Shown: piece by piece, positions 8,412 through 17,652 of the stretch | How positions within the stretch are numbered: position 1 is the stretch's first letter | How the letters are laid out: every line of letters starts with the position of its first letter | Source of the DNA: Lentibacillus siamensis | GTDB taxonomy: Bacteria; Bacillota; Bacilli; Bacillales; Amphibacillaceae | Direction of reading: 5' to 3' | Length of the DNA stretch: 64,000 nt | Assembly (NCBI RefSeq): GCF_039522605.1 | Contig: NZ_BAAADS010000018.1 | Coordinates: 124,001 to 188,000, forward strand | The notes under the pieces: model-generated | Database searches by the model: none | The model's input: only the letters and a program-made list of their open reading frames with translations | What the model was told of the DNA's origin: nothing | Made by a program: the position numbers and the translations under genes

Positions 8412-9898
8412 TGAACAGTATTTTCGACTAAGCCGAGCGCTTCTGCGGTCATTTCATTGATTTCATGAAGAAGCTCCGGATTATCTTTTAATGACTTACC
8501 ATATGAAGGAATCATTTCTTTAATTTTTGGTTCCCATTCTTCAAACTCCTGCGGGAAGCATTTCTCCAGTATTTCCAGCATGATCGGAACCGCAGTGGAA
8601 GCGCCTGGGGAAGCCCCGAGCAGTGCGGCAATAGATCCGTCAGATGAACTGATGAGCTCAGTACCAAACTGAAGGGTTCCTTTGCCGCCGCCTTCCGTAT
8701 CTTTGATCACCTGTACGCGCTGACCTGCTACGACCAAGTCCCAATCCTCGCTCTTGGCATTCGGGATAAAGGTACGCAATTCTTCCATGCGCTGTTCTTT
8801 CGATAACATCAGCTGTTCAACAAGATATTTTGTCAACGGAATGTTTTTTGCTCCTGAAGCCAGCATTGTCAACACGTTATACGGTTTGACTGAGCCAAAT
8901 AAATCCATATTGGAACCGGTTTTCAGGAATTTCGGTGAAAACCCGGCAAACGGTCCAAACAGCAATGTCTTTTTGTCTTCGATAAAGCGTGTGTCAAGAT
9001 GCGGCACAGACATAGGCGGAGCACCGACCGCAGCTTTGCTGTATACTTTTGCATGATGCTGCTCGATCACGTCAGGATTGTTGCATACCATAAACAGTCC
9101 GCTTACCGGGAAACCGCCAAGATGCTTGGATTCAGGGATACCGGTTTTTTGCAGTAATGGCAATGCTCCTCCACCTGCACCGATGAAGACAAAGCGGGCT
9201 GTGCGGTATTCAATTTTTTCATCACTGTGCACGTTCACTTCCCATGTGCCATCGTCCATTTGGCTAATGTCGTCAACCGTATGCCCGTAGTTTACCTCGA
9301 CATCTGTTTCCTCCAGGTGCTTAAACAATTTACGGGTTAGCGCACCAAAATTAACGTCCGTTCCAGAGTCGATTTTTGTTGCGGCAATTGGTTCAGTCGA
9401 TGTACGGTCTTGCATAATAAGCGGAAACCATTCCATCAATGTTTCCGGATCCTCGGAGAATTCCATCCCTTCAAATAACGGGTTATCTGACAATGCGGCA
9501 AATCGTTTCTTTAAAAAATGTACACTGTCTTCCCCCCGCACCATACTCATATGCGGCAGAGGCTTGATGAAATTTTCGGGATTTTGGAGCAAGTTTTGGT
9601 GTACAAGATGCGCCCAAAATTGCTTGGTAACCCGGAACTGCTCATTTACTGTTGTCGCTTTACTGGTATCGATGGATCCATCCGGGTTTTCTTTTGTATA
9701 GTTGAGTTCGCACAATGCAGAATGTCCCGTACCCGCATTATTCCATTCGTTAGAGCTTTCCTCGCCTGCCTGATCAAGCTTCTCGTAAACGGCAATCTTT
9801 AAATCCGGTGCCAATTCCTTGAGCAGTGTCGCCAAGGTTGCGCTCATAATTCCAGCACCAATCAAGATAACGTCTGCGCTGTATTGTTTGCTACTCAT
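8402..9898 (-). CDS. mqo: Malate:quinone oxidoreductase
   Basis: A 498-residue FAD-dependent, membrane-associated enzyme that oxidises malate to oxaloacetate and passes electrons to quinone, an alternative to NAD-malate dehydrogenase in the TCA cycle. The N terminus carries the FAD-binding motif (VILIGAGIMSATLA). Family-specific stretches follow: EWNNAGTGHSALCELNYT, GFPVSGLFMV, TRFIEDKKTLLFGPFAGFSPKFLK and GASPGASTAVPIMLEIL. Length is normal for the family. An AAAGAGGG ribosome binding site precedes the ATG at 9898. The gene is monocistronic, divergent from the class I aldolase gene, and ends inside its own terminator. Confidence 0.95.
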   Translation of the reverse strand: MSSKQYSADVILIGAGIMSATLATLLKELAPDLKIAVYEKLDQAGEESSNEWNNAGTGHSALCELNYTKENPDGSIDTSKATTVNEQFRVTKQFWAHLVHQNLLQNPENFIKPLPHMSMVRGEDSVHFLKKRFAALSDNPLFEGMEFSEDPETLMEWFPLIMQDRTSTEPIAATKIDSGTDVNFGALTRKLFKHLEETDVEVNYGHTVDDISQMDDGTWEVNVHSDEKIEYRTARFVFIGAGGGALPLLQKTGIPESKHLGGFPVSGLFMVCNNPDVIEQHHAKVYSKAAVGAPPMSVPHLDTRFIEDKKTLLFGPFAGFSPKFLKTGSNMDLFGSVKPYNVLTMLASGAKNIPLTKYLVEQLMLSKEQRMEELRTFIPNAKSEDWDLVVAGQRVQVIKDTEGGGKGTLQFGTELISSSDGSIAALLGASPGASTAVPIMLEILEKCFPQEFEEWEPKIKEMIPSYGKSLKDNPELLHEINEMTAEALGLVENTVQKA

Positions 9899-10135
9899 TT
9901 AAATTTACCCTCTTTACCATATAATATTTGAGAATAATTCAAGCATTCCCGATAACGTTTCAACACAGGAATTTATCTTTTCTGTTTCCATTATAACCTT
10001 ATATATTGTATCATAATTATATATAGATTAAAATGTTTACTGTCTGGAATAGTACCCCAACAGTAATGGTTAAGAATTCTTCCACAGTACCAGGAATTGT
10101 GGTTGCTGAACATATATCGTATAGGAGTGATAATG

Positions 10136-11020
10136 ATGAATCAAGGTCAACTTGAAAAAATCAAAAACGGAAAAGGATTTATCGCAGCACTGGACCAAAG
10201 TGGCGGAAGTACACCTAAAGCACTGGCAGCGTATGGCATTCCTGAAAGTGCGTATTCCAACGAGGATGAAATGTTCGATTTAGTCCATGAAATGCGGACA
10301 AGGATTATCACATCACCTTCTTTTAACTCGGATAAAATTTTAGGTGCGATTTTGTTTGAGCAAACAATGGATCGTGAAATTGAAGGCAAGTACACCGGGG
10401 ATTATCTGGCTGAAGAAAAAGGGATTGTTCCTTTTCTCAAAGTCGACAAAGGACTTGCTGACGAATCCAATGGCGTCCAGCTGATGAAGGTAATTCATGA
10501 TCTGGATGAAACATTAAAGCGTGCAAATGAACGACATATTTTCGGTACAAAAATGCGCTCCGTCATTAAAGAAGCCAACCCGGAAGGCATCAAAGCAGTT
10601 GTCGATCAGCAGTTTGAAGTGGCAGAAAAAATTATCGCTGCAGGACTGGTTCCAATCGTCGAACCGGAAGTGGACATTAACAGTCCGGAAAAAGAAAAAT
10701 GCGAGGAACTGTTGAAAGCGGAAATTGAAAAGCATTTGGATAAACTTGGCGATGACCAGCCTGTCATGCTGAAGTTGTCCATCCCTACCAAGACTAACTT
10801 ATACAAAGACCTGATTGAGCATCCAAAAGTAGTGCGCGTTGTTGCCCTTTCCGGCGGATACTCAACAGAAGAAGCGAACGCAAAACTGAAAGAGAACGAT
10901 GGCCTGATTGCCAGCTTCTCCAGAGCATTAAGCCAAGATTTAAATGCGGATCAGTCCAATCAAGAATTCAATGAAAAGCTTGCAGAAGCAGTAGAATCAA
11001 TTTATCAGGCTTCTGTTTAA
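10136..11020 (+). CDS. fda: Class I fructose-bisphosphate aldolase
   Basis: A 294-residue class I (Schiff-base) fructose-1,6-bisphosphate aldolase of the staphylococcal Fda type, interconverting fructose bisphosphate with dihydroxyacetone phosphate and glyceraldehyde 3-phosphate. Conserved segments are FIAALDQSGGSTPKAL near the N terminus, ILFEQTMDREIEGKYT, VPFLKVDKGL, the EPEVDI strand, the Schiff-base lysine region VMLKLSIPT and the phosphate-binding VALSGGYS. AGGAG at 10123-10127 is 8 bp from ATG 10136, so that start is preferred over ATG 10133 and an upstream in-frame codon at 10097. It is followed directly by a strong terminator. Confidence 0.93.
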   Translation: MNQGQLEKIKNGKGFIAALDQSGGSTPKALAAYGIPESAYSNEDEMFDLVHEMRTRIITSPSFNSDKILGAILFEQTMDREIEGKYTGDYLAEEKGIVPFLKVDKGLADESNGVQLMKVIHDLDETLKRANERHIFGTKMRSVIKEANPEGIKAVVDQQFEVAEKIIAAGLVPIVEPEVDINSPEKEKCEELLKAEIEKHLDKLGDDQPVMLKLSIPTKTNLYKDLIEHPKVVRVVALSGGYSTEEANAKLKENDGLIASFSRALSQDLNADQSNQEFNEKLAEAVESIYQASV

Positions 11021-11035
11021 AAGCTATTTGTATGC

Positions 11036-11072
11036 AAAGAGCAGTCCGTTTCGAAACGGACCGCTCTTTTTT
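11036..11072 (+). terminator. Terminator after fda
   Basis: A 16-bp stem (AAAGAGCAGTCCGTTT / AAACGGACCGCTCTTT, one mismatch) with a tight loop, followed by a T run. It could work in both directions. Confidence 0.92.
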
Positions 11073-11248
11073 AATTACCTGTCATGGCAACCCGGGCTAT
11101 TCTTCGGGCATCGTTTTTTGATGATGTCTTTATTGAAACGTCGTGAATAATCGATAAAAAAGGATGGTTCCCACATGCTGCATGCCGATTTTTTGCCCAT
11201 TCCACAACGTTTAAGGCAAAAAGCAATGGGGACACATGCGAATGCCCC

Positions 11249-11473
11249 CTACTTCCAATAGTTATTGGCGGCTGCCACCGTTTGATAGTGGACAGCAATG
11301 ACATGTGAGGCCATGATCAGACTATCGGCATTCCTCGCATACTTTGGCCGCAGCTTTTTCCTGATACTTTCTGATGGTTGTGTATATTCCACACCCATCT
11401 GAGCCAAAGTAATGGCCAATTCAAACCCCTCCTGAGGCGTTTTCGTTATTAAGCTTGTTAGCCGGTCACTCAT
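11249..11473 (-). CDS. Small conserved-looking protein of unknown function
   Basis: A 74-residue cytosolic protein I do not recognise. The ATG at 11473 is supported by a GAGAGGGGG ribosome binding site; an in-frame TTG one codon upstream is less likely. The sequence begins MSDRLTSLITKTPQEG and contains the basic stretch SIRKKLRPKYARNAD, with no transmembrane segment or signal peptide. It has good coding character, a real ribosome binding site and no overlap with another gene, so it is probably expressed. It lies between the aldolase terminator and repeat array D, on the same strand as the aminotransferase but about 300 bp downstream of it. Confidence 0.55.
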   Translation of the reverse strand: MSDRLTSLITKTPQEGFELAITLAQMGVEYTQPSESIRKKLRPKYARNADSLIMASHVIAVHYQTVAAANNYWK

Positions 11474-11551
11474 CAAAATATCCCCCTCTCGCTATATTCT
11501 ATAAGCAAGCAACCTGAAAAATTCCTATGCGGATCAGGATAAAGCGGATAA

Positions 11552-11694
11552 CGTGCGATCTCCGGCTGAATCGTGCGATCTCCAGCTGAAACATGCGAAC
11601 TCATCTTCGAAACGTGCGATCTCCAGCTGAATCGTGCGAACTTGCCTCCGAAACGTGCGATCTCCGGCTGAAACGTGCGAACTTGCCTCCAAAA
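11552..11694. repeat. Tandem repeat array D (AACGTGCGA core)
   Basis: Seven head-to-tail units with core CGTGCGAWCT. Linkers come in two classes, 20 bp (CGTGCGATCTCCRGCTGAAW) and 21 bp (with ACTTGCCTCCGAAA). The array sits between a small minus-strand gene and the 3' end of the aminotransferase gene. The inverted core (TTCGCACGTTT) recurs at 27019-27133. The apparent minus-strand open frames through it are products of the repeat, not genes. Confidence 0.88.
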
Positions 11695-11774
11695 TACGCC
11701 TGAATTGCAATGACCTCCATATGTAAAACCAATTAAAAACAGGACGCATACCGCAGCGCCCTGTTTCATCAGCA

Positions 11775-12956
11775 TTACTTTTTTTCAATGGCGTTCGCCA
11801 GCTTTTGCACCCCGTCTGCAATGTCATCGCGGCTGGCGTAACTAAATGACAGCCGAAGAAATTCCTTTCCATCCGCCTCATTCAGGAAAAAATATTGACC
11901 GGGAACAAACGCAACACCTTCGTCCAAAGCGCGTGGCAGTAATGTCGAGGTGTCGATTCCGGACAGTTTTACCCATACAAAATATCCGCCTTCCGAAATA
12001 TACCAGGAAGCAGATGATGGCATGTAGTTTTTCAATGCGGAAATCATCACATCGCGCTTTTCACGGTATGTCTCCCGTAGCAGGTTTAGCCGCTCCGCCA
12101 TATCGTTATTTTCCAAAAAGGCCGCCATTGTTGCCTGGACAAATGGATGATCCAAATCCTTTTTAAACCAGGCAAGAGCTGTAATTACTTCCGGAGCGGC
12201 ATTCACCCAGCCAATCCGCATTCCCGGCGCCACAATCTTGGATAGCGAACCGACATGCAGTACACGGTCATGACGATCCATTGCCTTCAACAGTACGGCC
12301 TGGTCCCGGAAAAATAACTCCCCATATGCATCATCCTCGATAATCAGGAAATCAAATTTGTCAGCCAGTTCCAGCACATGCTTTCTGCGCTCCGTTGTCA
12401 TTGTCGTCCCGGTTGGGTTCTGGAACGTCGGGATCGTGTATAAAAGCTTTGGAAGACGCTGTCCATTCCGCTGACGCTCCGCAAGCACTTCCTCCAGCTG
12501 GTCTGTCTGCAGTCCATATTCATCCACGGGGATACTCATAAAATGATCCGTATAGTTTTGGAAGACTTCCAACGCCTCCATATATGTCGGTGACTCTACC
12601 GCTACCAATGTCTGATCGTCAATGAAAATTCGGGCGAGCAGATCGATTCCCTGACATGCACCGGCTGTGACCAGAACTTCCCCGTCCTTCATCTCGCGTT
12701 CCTGCAGCCGTTGCTGAATATACTCTTTTAACCGGTCAAACCTTGGGCTTCCCACATAATGCAGCGGCAAATCCTGCTCTTCTTCAAGCAGACGATCCAC
12801 TGCATTTTTTAACCCGTCAGCAGGTATAAGGTCCGGCGCAGGAAAGCCGGAATTCAATCGGATACATTCATCCGGCAAATCAAACATCCATTCACCGGGC
12901 GGATTTTTCTGGAGTGCATTCTTTATATACTTGGAAAAATAAGCTTCCATCTTCAC
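11775..12956 (-). CDS. PLP-dependent aminotransferase, class I/II (2-aminoadipate/MocR-like fold)
   Basis: A PLP-dependent aminotransferase of about 393 residues. It shows the N-terminal INSGFPAPDLIP-type segment (here RLNSGFPAPDLIP), TAGACQGIDLLARI at the cofactor phosphate site, the IPTFQNPTGTTM loop, DDAYGELFF with the pyridine-binding Asp, the Schiff-base Lys in GSLSKIVAPGMRIGW (about residue 240) and the carboxylate-binding Arg in FLRLSFSY. There is no N-terminal GntR domain, so it resembles stand-alone 2-aminoadipate or aromatic transaminases. GTG at 12956 is favoured because an AGAGGGGG ribosome binding site abuts the ATG at 12965 and is well spaced only from the GTG. It is 3' of and co-directional with the YjiH gene, suggesting linked amino-acid metabolism. 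Confidence 0.8.
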   Translation of the reverse strand: MKMEAYFSKYIKNALQKNPPGEWMFDLPDECIRLNSGFPAPDLIPADGLKNAVDRLLEEEQDLPLHYVGSPRFDRLKEYIQQRLQEREMKDGEVLVTAGACQGIDLLARIFIDDQTLVAVESPTYMEALEVFQNYTDHFMSIPVDEYGLQTDQLEEVLAERQRNGQRLPKLLYTIPTFQNPTGTTMTTERRKHVLELADKFDFLIIEDDAYGELFFRDQAVLLKAMDRHDRVLHVGSLSKIVAPGMRIGWVNAAPEVITALAWFKKDLDHPFVQATMAAFLENNDMAERLNLLRETYREKRDVMISALKNYMPSSASWYISEGGYFVWVKLSGIDTSTLLPRALDEGVAFVPGQYFFLNEADGKEFLRLSFSYASRDDIADGVQKLANAIEKK

Positions 12957-13006
12957 GAGAATCATCCCCCTCTTCGTTCATACGCAATACAGCCTTCACA
13001 CTAACA

Positions 13007-13034
13007 GAAAGCATTGGCGAACACCAATGCTTTC
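13007..13034. other. Hairpin between the YjiH gene and the aminotransferase gene
   Basis: A perfect 11-bp stem GAAAGCATTGG / CCAATGCTTTC with a 6-nt loop between two co-directional minus-strand genes. No T run follows on the minus strand, so it is either a weak terminator, an RNA-processing or stability element, or an attenuator lowering aminotransferase expression. Confidence 0.5.
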
Positions 13035-13051
13035 GGGATTGTTGTGTTATT

Positions 13052-14440
13052 TTAAAAGAAAAATACATGTGCCATAACAGCTGCAATCGGCAGTGTGATG
13101 ATCGTCCGCTGCAAAAAGATAATGAACAGTTCCACAAACGAAATCGGAATTTTTGATTTGAGCAGCAGCACTCCGATTTCCGACATGTAAATCAACTGTG
13201 CCAGCGACATAACGCCAATCACGAAACGGGTCAATTCCGATTCAATCCCACTTCCAACCACAGCAGGCAAAAACATATCCGCAAAACCGACAATCATGGC
13301 CGGAGCAGCCGCCTGCGCTTCCGGAATCTGCAACAACTCCAGTAACGGCACAAACGGATAGGACAAAATATCAAATACAGGCGTAAACTCAGCAATTACT
13401 AATGCGAAGGTGCCTAACGCCATAACGAGCGGAATTAACGCAAACCAAATATCAATGACATTCAGCACCCCACTTTTTGCAACGCCACGGTAGCTTTTAA
13501 CCTGGCCGGCCTTTTCAACTGCTTTTTCGATACCCCACTGAAAACTCGATACCTGTTTTGGAACCTCTTCATCAATTTGCTTTCCGACCGTCTCCAAATA
13601 TTTTTCCTTTTTGCCGGACAGCGGCGGGATCCGTGGACAAACAATCGCTGCAATGACACCTGTTACCACAACAGTTGCATAAAACGATATAAACATATGA
13701 TCGATATTCAAAAATCTGGCGATGACAAGACTGAACGCAATCGATGCAATGGAAAAATTCGTTGCGACAACTGCCGCTTCACGTTTCGTATAATAGCCCG
13801 ATTCATACTGCTGCGTCGTCAACAGCACACCGACCGTCCCACTGCCCATCCATGAGGCAAGCGCATCAATCGATGAACGGCCCGGCAGCTTAAACAACGG
13901 AAACATAATCTTCCGCACCATTGTTCCAATAAAATCCATCAGGCCAAATTCCAAGAGCAATGGCATAAATAAGCATGCAAACAAAAACCAGACCATCAAT
14001 ACCGGGATTAAATCATAAAGCATCACTCCGCCCGTAAGCTCCGAAGCGACCATTTCAGGACCAGTCTGTGTCAATGTAAAAACCGCAAACAGCGCCCCCA
14101 CACACCTCAAAACGAGCCAAAAAGTAGAAATATCAAATAATGCCGATAAAAATGGACTCTTTTTAATGAGGCTGAGATCGGTAAATTTTACAATCAGACT
14201 GCCGACCGCAGACAAGCAAATCACCGTTGTCATAAACAGCGGAATATAATCCGCAATCGCATACTGCAATGCATCCGCCATAATTCCAAGCCCGATTGTT
14301 ACTTTGCCATTCACCGGTATCGGAACCAGAAAAAGCAGCACCCCTATCAAAGAAGGCAACCAAAATTTCATGTATTGCTTCGCTGTATATTTTTTCTCAA
14401 CCCCAGCCTGTTCGGTTTGTTTAAGTTGCTCCATCATCAT
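13052..14440 (-). CDS. YjiH-family nucleoside-recognition (gate) membrane protein
   Basis: A polytopic membrane protein of 462 residues with about ten hydrophobic segments. It contains nucleoside-recognition (gate) domain features: GRSSIDALASWMGSGTVGVLL in the first half and PAMIVGFADMFLPAVVGSGIESELTRFVIG in the second, where the motif recurs as an inverted-repeat transporter fold. YjiH-type proteins are annotated as putative transporters without established substrate. The ATG at 14440 is preceded by GGGGG. It is the first gene of a likely two-gene minus-strand unit with the aminotransferase, which hints at transport of an amino acid or related compound; that is inference. Repeat array B lies about 150 bp upstream. 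Confidence 0.75.
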   Translation of the reverse strand: MMMEQLKQTEQAGVEKKYTAKQYMKFWLPSLIGVLLFLVPIPVNGKVTIGLGIMADALQYAIADYIPLFMTTVICLSAVGSLIVKFTDLSLIKKSPFLSALFDISTFWLVLRCVGALFAVFTLTQTGPEMVASELTGGVMLYDLIPVLMVWFLFACLFMPLLLEFGLMDFIGTMVRKIMFPLFKLPGRSSIDALASWMGSGTVGVLLTTQQYESGYYTKREAAVVATNFSIASIAFSLVIARFLNIDHMFISFYATVVVTGVIAAIVCPRIPPLSGKKEKYLETVGKQIDEEVPKQVSSFQWGIEKAVEKAGQVKSYRGVAKSGVLNVIDIWFALIPLVMALGTFALVIAEFTPVFDILSYPFVPLLELLQIPEAQAAAPAMIVGFADMFLPAVVGSGIESELTRFVIGVMSLAQLIYMSEIGVLLLKSKIPISFVELFIIFLQRTIITLPIAAVMAHVFFF

Positions 14441-14591
14441 GATAAACCCCCGTTTCTTGTATTTTATCTCCGTAATTGAATGATTATAAATATAACATTT
14501 TATGTATAAATATACAATAGATTGTATGAATTTTTATAAATCCGTATTGACCAGCAGCTTTTCGGACTAGTGCCCAGGTATTGACAATTGC

Positions 14592-15107
14592 AAGGGTTGA
14601 TGTTTCTGATCTGCGGTTGATGTTTGGCCTGTTGTGGTTGATGTTTCCGATCTGCGGTTGATGTTTTGCTCGTTGCGGTCGATGTTTTCGATCTGCGGTT
14701 GATGTTTTGCTCGTTGCGGTTGATGTTTCCGATCTGCGGTTGATGTTTTGCTCGTTGCGGTCGATGTTTCCGTTCTGCGGTTGATGTTTCCGATCTGCGG
14801 TTGATGTTTTGCTCGTTGCGGTCGATGTTTTCGATCTGCGGTTGATGTTTTGCTCGTTGCGGTCGATGTTTTCGATCTGCGGTTGATGTTTGGCCCGTTG
14901 TGGTTGATGTTTCCGATCTGCGGTTGATGTTTTGCTCGTTGCGGTCGATGTTTTCGATCTGCGGTTGATGTTTTGCTCGTTGCGGTCGATGTTTCCGTTT
15001 TAAGGTTGATGTTTGGCCTGTTGTGGTCGATGTTTCCGTTTTGCGGTTGATGTTTTGCTCGTTGCGGTTGATGTTTACGTTCTGCGGTTGATGTTTGGCC
15101 CGTTGCG
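14592..15107. repeat. Tandem repeat array B (GCGGTTGATGTT core)
   Basis: About 25 units of 20 or 21 bp with core GCGGTYGATGTTT. Linkers alternate between TTGCTCGTT/GGCCYGTT (21-bp units) and YCGATCT (20-bp units). The array runs from the YjiH upstream region directly into the reading frame of a short-chain dehydrogenase remnant; the last repeat base precedes the first recognisable SDR codon (15108). Two long minus-strand open frames here encode only repeat peptides and are not genes. Confidence 0.92.
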
Positions 15108-15464
15108 GCAGGCGATTCAATCATTGCCACTTCTTCGATTAATGCGTACCGTGGGAATCCTATTTTCATGGATTATTCAGCAACGAAAGGAGCAATCACA
15201 GCCTGGATACGCAGCATTGCCCAAAGCCTTGCAAGCAAGGGCATACGCGCTAATTCAGTGGCACCCGGACCTGTATGGACGCCGCTGATTCCGTCCTCTT
15301 TTGATGAAGACGGGGTGGAAAGCTTTGGCCAAGACTCACTAATGGGCCGTCCAGGGCAGCCTTCCGAACATGCCTGGCCGTATGTAATGCTTGCTTCTGA
15401 TGATGCTTCTTACATGACAGGACAAACCGTTCATATCAATGGCGGCTCATGGACGTCATCTTGA
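15108..15464 (+). pseudogene. 5'-deleted short-chain dehydrogenase (general stress protein 39/YhxC type)
   Basis: The C-terminal 118 residues of an SDR. From 15108 the frame reads AGDSIIATSSINAYRGNP, then YSATKGA with the catalytic Tyr and Lys, RANSVAPGPVWTPLIPSSF, RPGQPSEHAWPYVMLASDDAS and GQTVHINGG, ending at TGA 15464. Complete relatives are about 290 residues, so the cofactor-binding half is missing and its place is taken by repeat array B. No start codon or ribosome binding site serves the remnant; ATG at 15168 is internal (before DYSATK). Most likely a dead gene truncated by the array or by a deletion ending there. The reading frame is still intact, suggesting a recent event. Confidence 0.85.
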
Positions 15465-15471
15465 GTAACAT

Positions 15472-15503
15472 TAGTGGGACAGATTATCTGTCCCACTATT
15501 TAT
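15472..15503 (+). terminator. Terminator of the former SDR gene
   Basis: An 11-bp stem TAGTGGGACAG / CTGTCCCACTA with a 5-nt loop followed by TTTATTAA, 8 bp after the stop. Confidence 0.8.
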
Positions 15504-15598
15504 TAAACCGGGACAAGGAATCGACTCCCCTATCGGTTTTTAACCTCCCTCATCAGGGAAGATAAAAAACATCACGATTTCCGAAGAGGAGACAAGTT

Positions 15599-16214
15599 AT
15601 GCTGGAATTTATACTTGATTTTTTGAAACAATTTGGTCCGTTTGGTTTATATATTAGCCTTGCAGTGGAAGCATCCTCCGTACCATTTCCGGGTTCACTA
15701 GTAGCGCTGACATATGGTTATTTGCTCAACCCCTCCGTTTTAGGGTCCGTCTGGATTTCACTGCTGGCCAGTTTTGTCTATACTGTTTTCAGCTTTATTC
15801 CATATGGGATTGGCTATAAACTGGAGGAAACAATAAAGCGAAAATGGAACAGGAATAAAATTGAAAAAGCCCAAAACGTTTTTAATAGATTCGGCCAATG
15901 GAGCATTTCCTTTTCAAAGGGTTCTCGGTATCGGCAACTATATTTCCTATGCAGCCGGAATGAGCAAGGTCAAGCCTGTCCGTTTTGGCATCTTAACGTA
16001 TGTCGGAATCCTGCCATGGATGTATGTCATGCTGCTCCTTGGACAAGCAGGTAATTTAGATACAATCACAAGCTTGCTTTCCAGCACACAAAAATATATC
16101 ATTGCTGGAATCATCCTGCTGATTGTTGCATACATTATCTATCGTTTTATGAAAAAAAGAAACAAGAAATCTCCCGGGGCTCATTCACAATCGCATGGGA
16201 CTTATGGAAGTTAA
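15599..16214 (+). pseudogene. DedA-family membrane protein, frameshifted
   Basis: A DedA (SNARE-associated/VTT domain) membrane protein split by one frameshift. The first frame (15599 onward, ribosome binding site GAGGAGA) encodes LYISLAVEASSVPFPGSLVALTYG and continues to FGQWSISFSK; the expected continuation, RVLGIGNYISYAAGMSKVKPV to the basic C terminus, is in the next frame. The break is at the AAAGGG run 15916-15921, where one extra base explains it. Together the two parts give about 204 residues, normal for the family, with the DedA motif G-x-R-x-x-P-class region intact across the join. DedA proteins are linked to membrane-lipid flipping and proton-motive-force homeostasis. Either a genuine mutation or a homopolymer sequencing error. 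Confidence 0.8.
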
Positions 16215-16302
16215 ACGCCATTCAACACTACAAAAAACATCCAAATACTAATTGACAGGGAGACTTCGGACAGCAGTTTCCCTTCCTAATCCCAATAATC
16301 GG

Positions 16303-16331
16303 TTGTCAAATGCCCAAAAGTCTAGGATACT
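16303..16331 (+). promoter_or_regulatory. Possible sigma-A promoter of the SEC-C gene
   Basis: TTGTCA (16303-16308) and GATACT (16326-16331) are separated by 17 bp, about 35 bp upstream of the TTG start of the SEC-C gene. Confidence 0.45.
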
Positions 16332-16364
16332 AGAGGAAACGCATTTTCCCCGGGGGTAATCACG

Positions 16365-17582
16365 TTGAGCAATCAAACAAAAAGTAATAAAAAATTGCAG
16401 GATGGCTTACCGAACATGCTGGAAGCCCTAACTAAGATGAAAGCTGATTTGGACGCAAGAGAAGAAAAGCATACTTGGCGTGATATACAGGTCCCGATTA
16501 GCCTTTATGATGCCCTGTCCAGATTGACAAAAGACGAATTGACCGATATACGTAAAAAATTGGATATTCAAAAAGCAAGCAGCTTAAAAAAAGGTGAATT
16601 AATTCAGCTCCTGCAACAAAGAATCCCGGCAATGTTTGAAAAAATATGCTTACAACTGGATTCTGTGCGCTACAGCCTCATCGAAAAAATTGCGCATCAC
16701 AACGGATCTATGAATGCCAAACACCTTCCGCACAACATACATAAAAACCTTGGCAACTATGGTGTCGTTTTTACAGGGAGCTACAAAAATGAGAAAGTTG
16801 CGGTCATCCCGAACGAGCTGCTAGAAGCCTTTCAATCGTTTAACCACACCAACGTATTAACAACTGTCAACAGGAATACGGAATGGATCAGGCTGACGCA
16901 TGGCCTTCTATACTACTATGGTGCACTTTCCACATCAAAATTGATTGAAATGGTTAAAAAATATTTGGCTTATGATATGGATACGTTTGAATTTCTAACA
17001 GTTATTCACGATGCAGAGAATTGCTATAAAAAAATGAAGGCTGATTGGAATGGATTCGCACATGCAAAGGTTTTTGATTCCAAAATTGTATTGGACGAAC
17101 ACCGAAACAACCAGGACATACCGTATTATCCGTTTTCCAAAACACAGCTGATTACGGCAGGTGCGCCTGGTTATATGGAACAAAACAAAAGTTTTAAGCA
17201 GTTCGTAACGTTCCTTACACAGCTTTATGATATTTCGGTAGAAGAAGTAGAGATGGACGTAAATGAATGTGCACATGGCTTTAAGATTGGACAAACCCCA
17301 CAGGATGTATTGGAAATCCTGCAAAAACAATTTAAAATGGACAATGATGACATTGTAACGTTTTTTATGGATTTTCTCTTGGACCTGTACAACAACACGA
17401 GACAATGGTTGTTAAAAGGGTATACGCCGGAAGAACTGCATGAGATGGAGAAGCGCAATTTAAAACCATCGCCAAAACAAACAGATAATGTCATTGATTT
17501 TCAATCCGGAAATAAAATCGGCCGGAATGATCCGTGTCCATGCGGAAGCGGGAAAAAGTATAAGAAGTGCTGCGGACGTTGA
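16365..17582 (+). CDS. SEC-C motif protein with a SAP/Rho-N-like segment
   Basis: A 405-residue cytosolic protein. A SAP/Rho-N-like helical segment at about 45-85 (LYDALSRLTKDELTDIRKKL and KKGELIQLLQQ) suggests nucleic-acid binding. A long central region lacks a recognised domain. The C-terminal SEC-C zinc motif IGRNDPCPCGSGKKYKKCCG ends the protein; this motif, named from SecA, binds Zn and often appears at the C terminus of uncharacterised proteins. The TTG at 16365 is preceded by GGGGG. The gene is single, between the DedA gene and repeat array C, which begins 70 bp after the stop. The function is unknown; nucleic-acid or ribosome association is a guess from the two small domains. Confidence 0.75.
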   Translation: MSNQTKSNKKLQDGLPNMLEALTKMKADLDAREEKHTWRDIQVPISLYDALSRLTKDELTDIRKKLDIQKASSLKKGELIQLLQQRIPAMFEKICLQLDSVRYSLIEKIAHHNGSMNAKHLPHNIHKNLGNYGVVFTGSYKNEKVAVIPNELLEAFQSFNHTNVLTTVNRNTEWIRLTHGLLYYYGALSTSKLIEMVKKYLAYDMDTFEFLTVIHDAENCYKKMKADWNGFAHAKVFDSKIVLDEHRNNQDIPYYPFSKTQLITAGAPGYMEQNKSFKQFVTFLTQLYDISVEEVEMDVNECAHGFKIGQTPQDVLEILQKQFKMDNDDIVTFFMDFLLDLYNNTRQWLLKGYTPEELHEMEKRNLKPSPKQTDNVIDFQSGNKIGRNDPCPCGSGKKYKKCCGR

Positions 17583-17652
17583 CATCCTGGTAAACATTAT
17601 GGGGCTTTCCCTGCTTCCAGATGCATTGATGGTAACCCGGATTCCGGCTCTT

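Noticed and set aside
11071..11304. Minus-strand 77-codon frame overlapping the small gene at 11249-11473.
   Set aside because: No ribosome binding site, runs into the fda terminator and overlaps a better-supported frame on the same strand. It could be a frameshifted remnant but I cannot show that.
14500..15169. Two long overlapping minus-strand frames (206 and 200 codons) rich in N, R, T, Q, K.
   Set aside because: They are created by the stop-free tandem repeat and have the same periodic peptide in both frames; no ribosome binding site.
17579..17640. Peptide VDILVNIMG after the SEC-C stop, resembling an SDR core next to array C, perhaps the missing half of the SDR at 15108.
   Set aside because: Only about six matching residues and no further SDR sequence on either side; probably chance.
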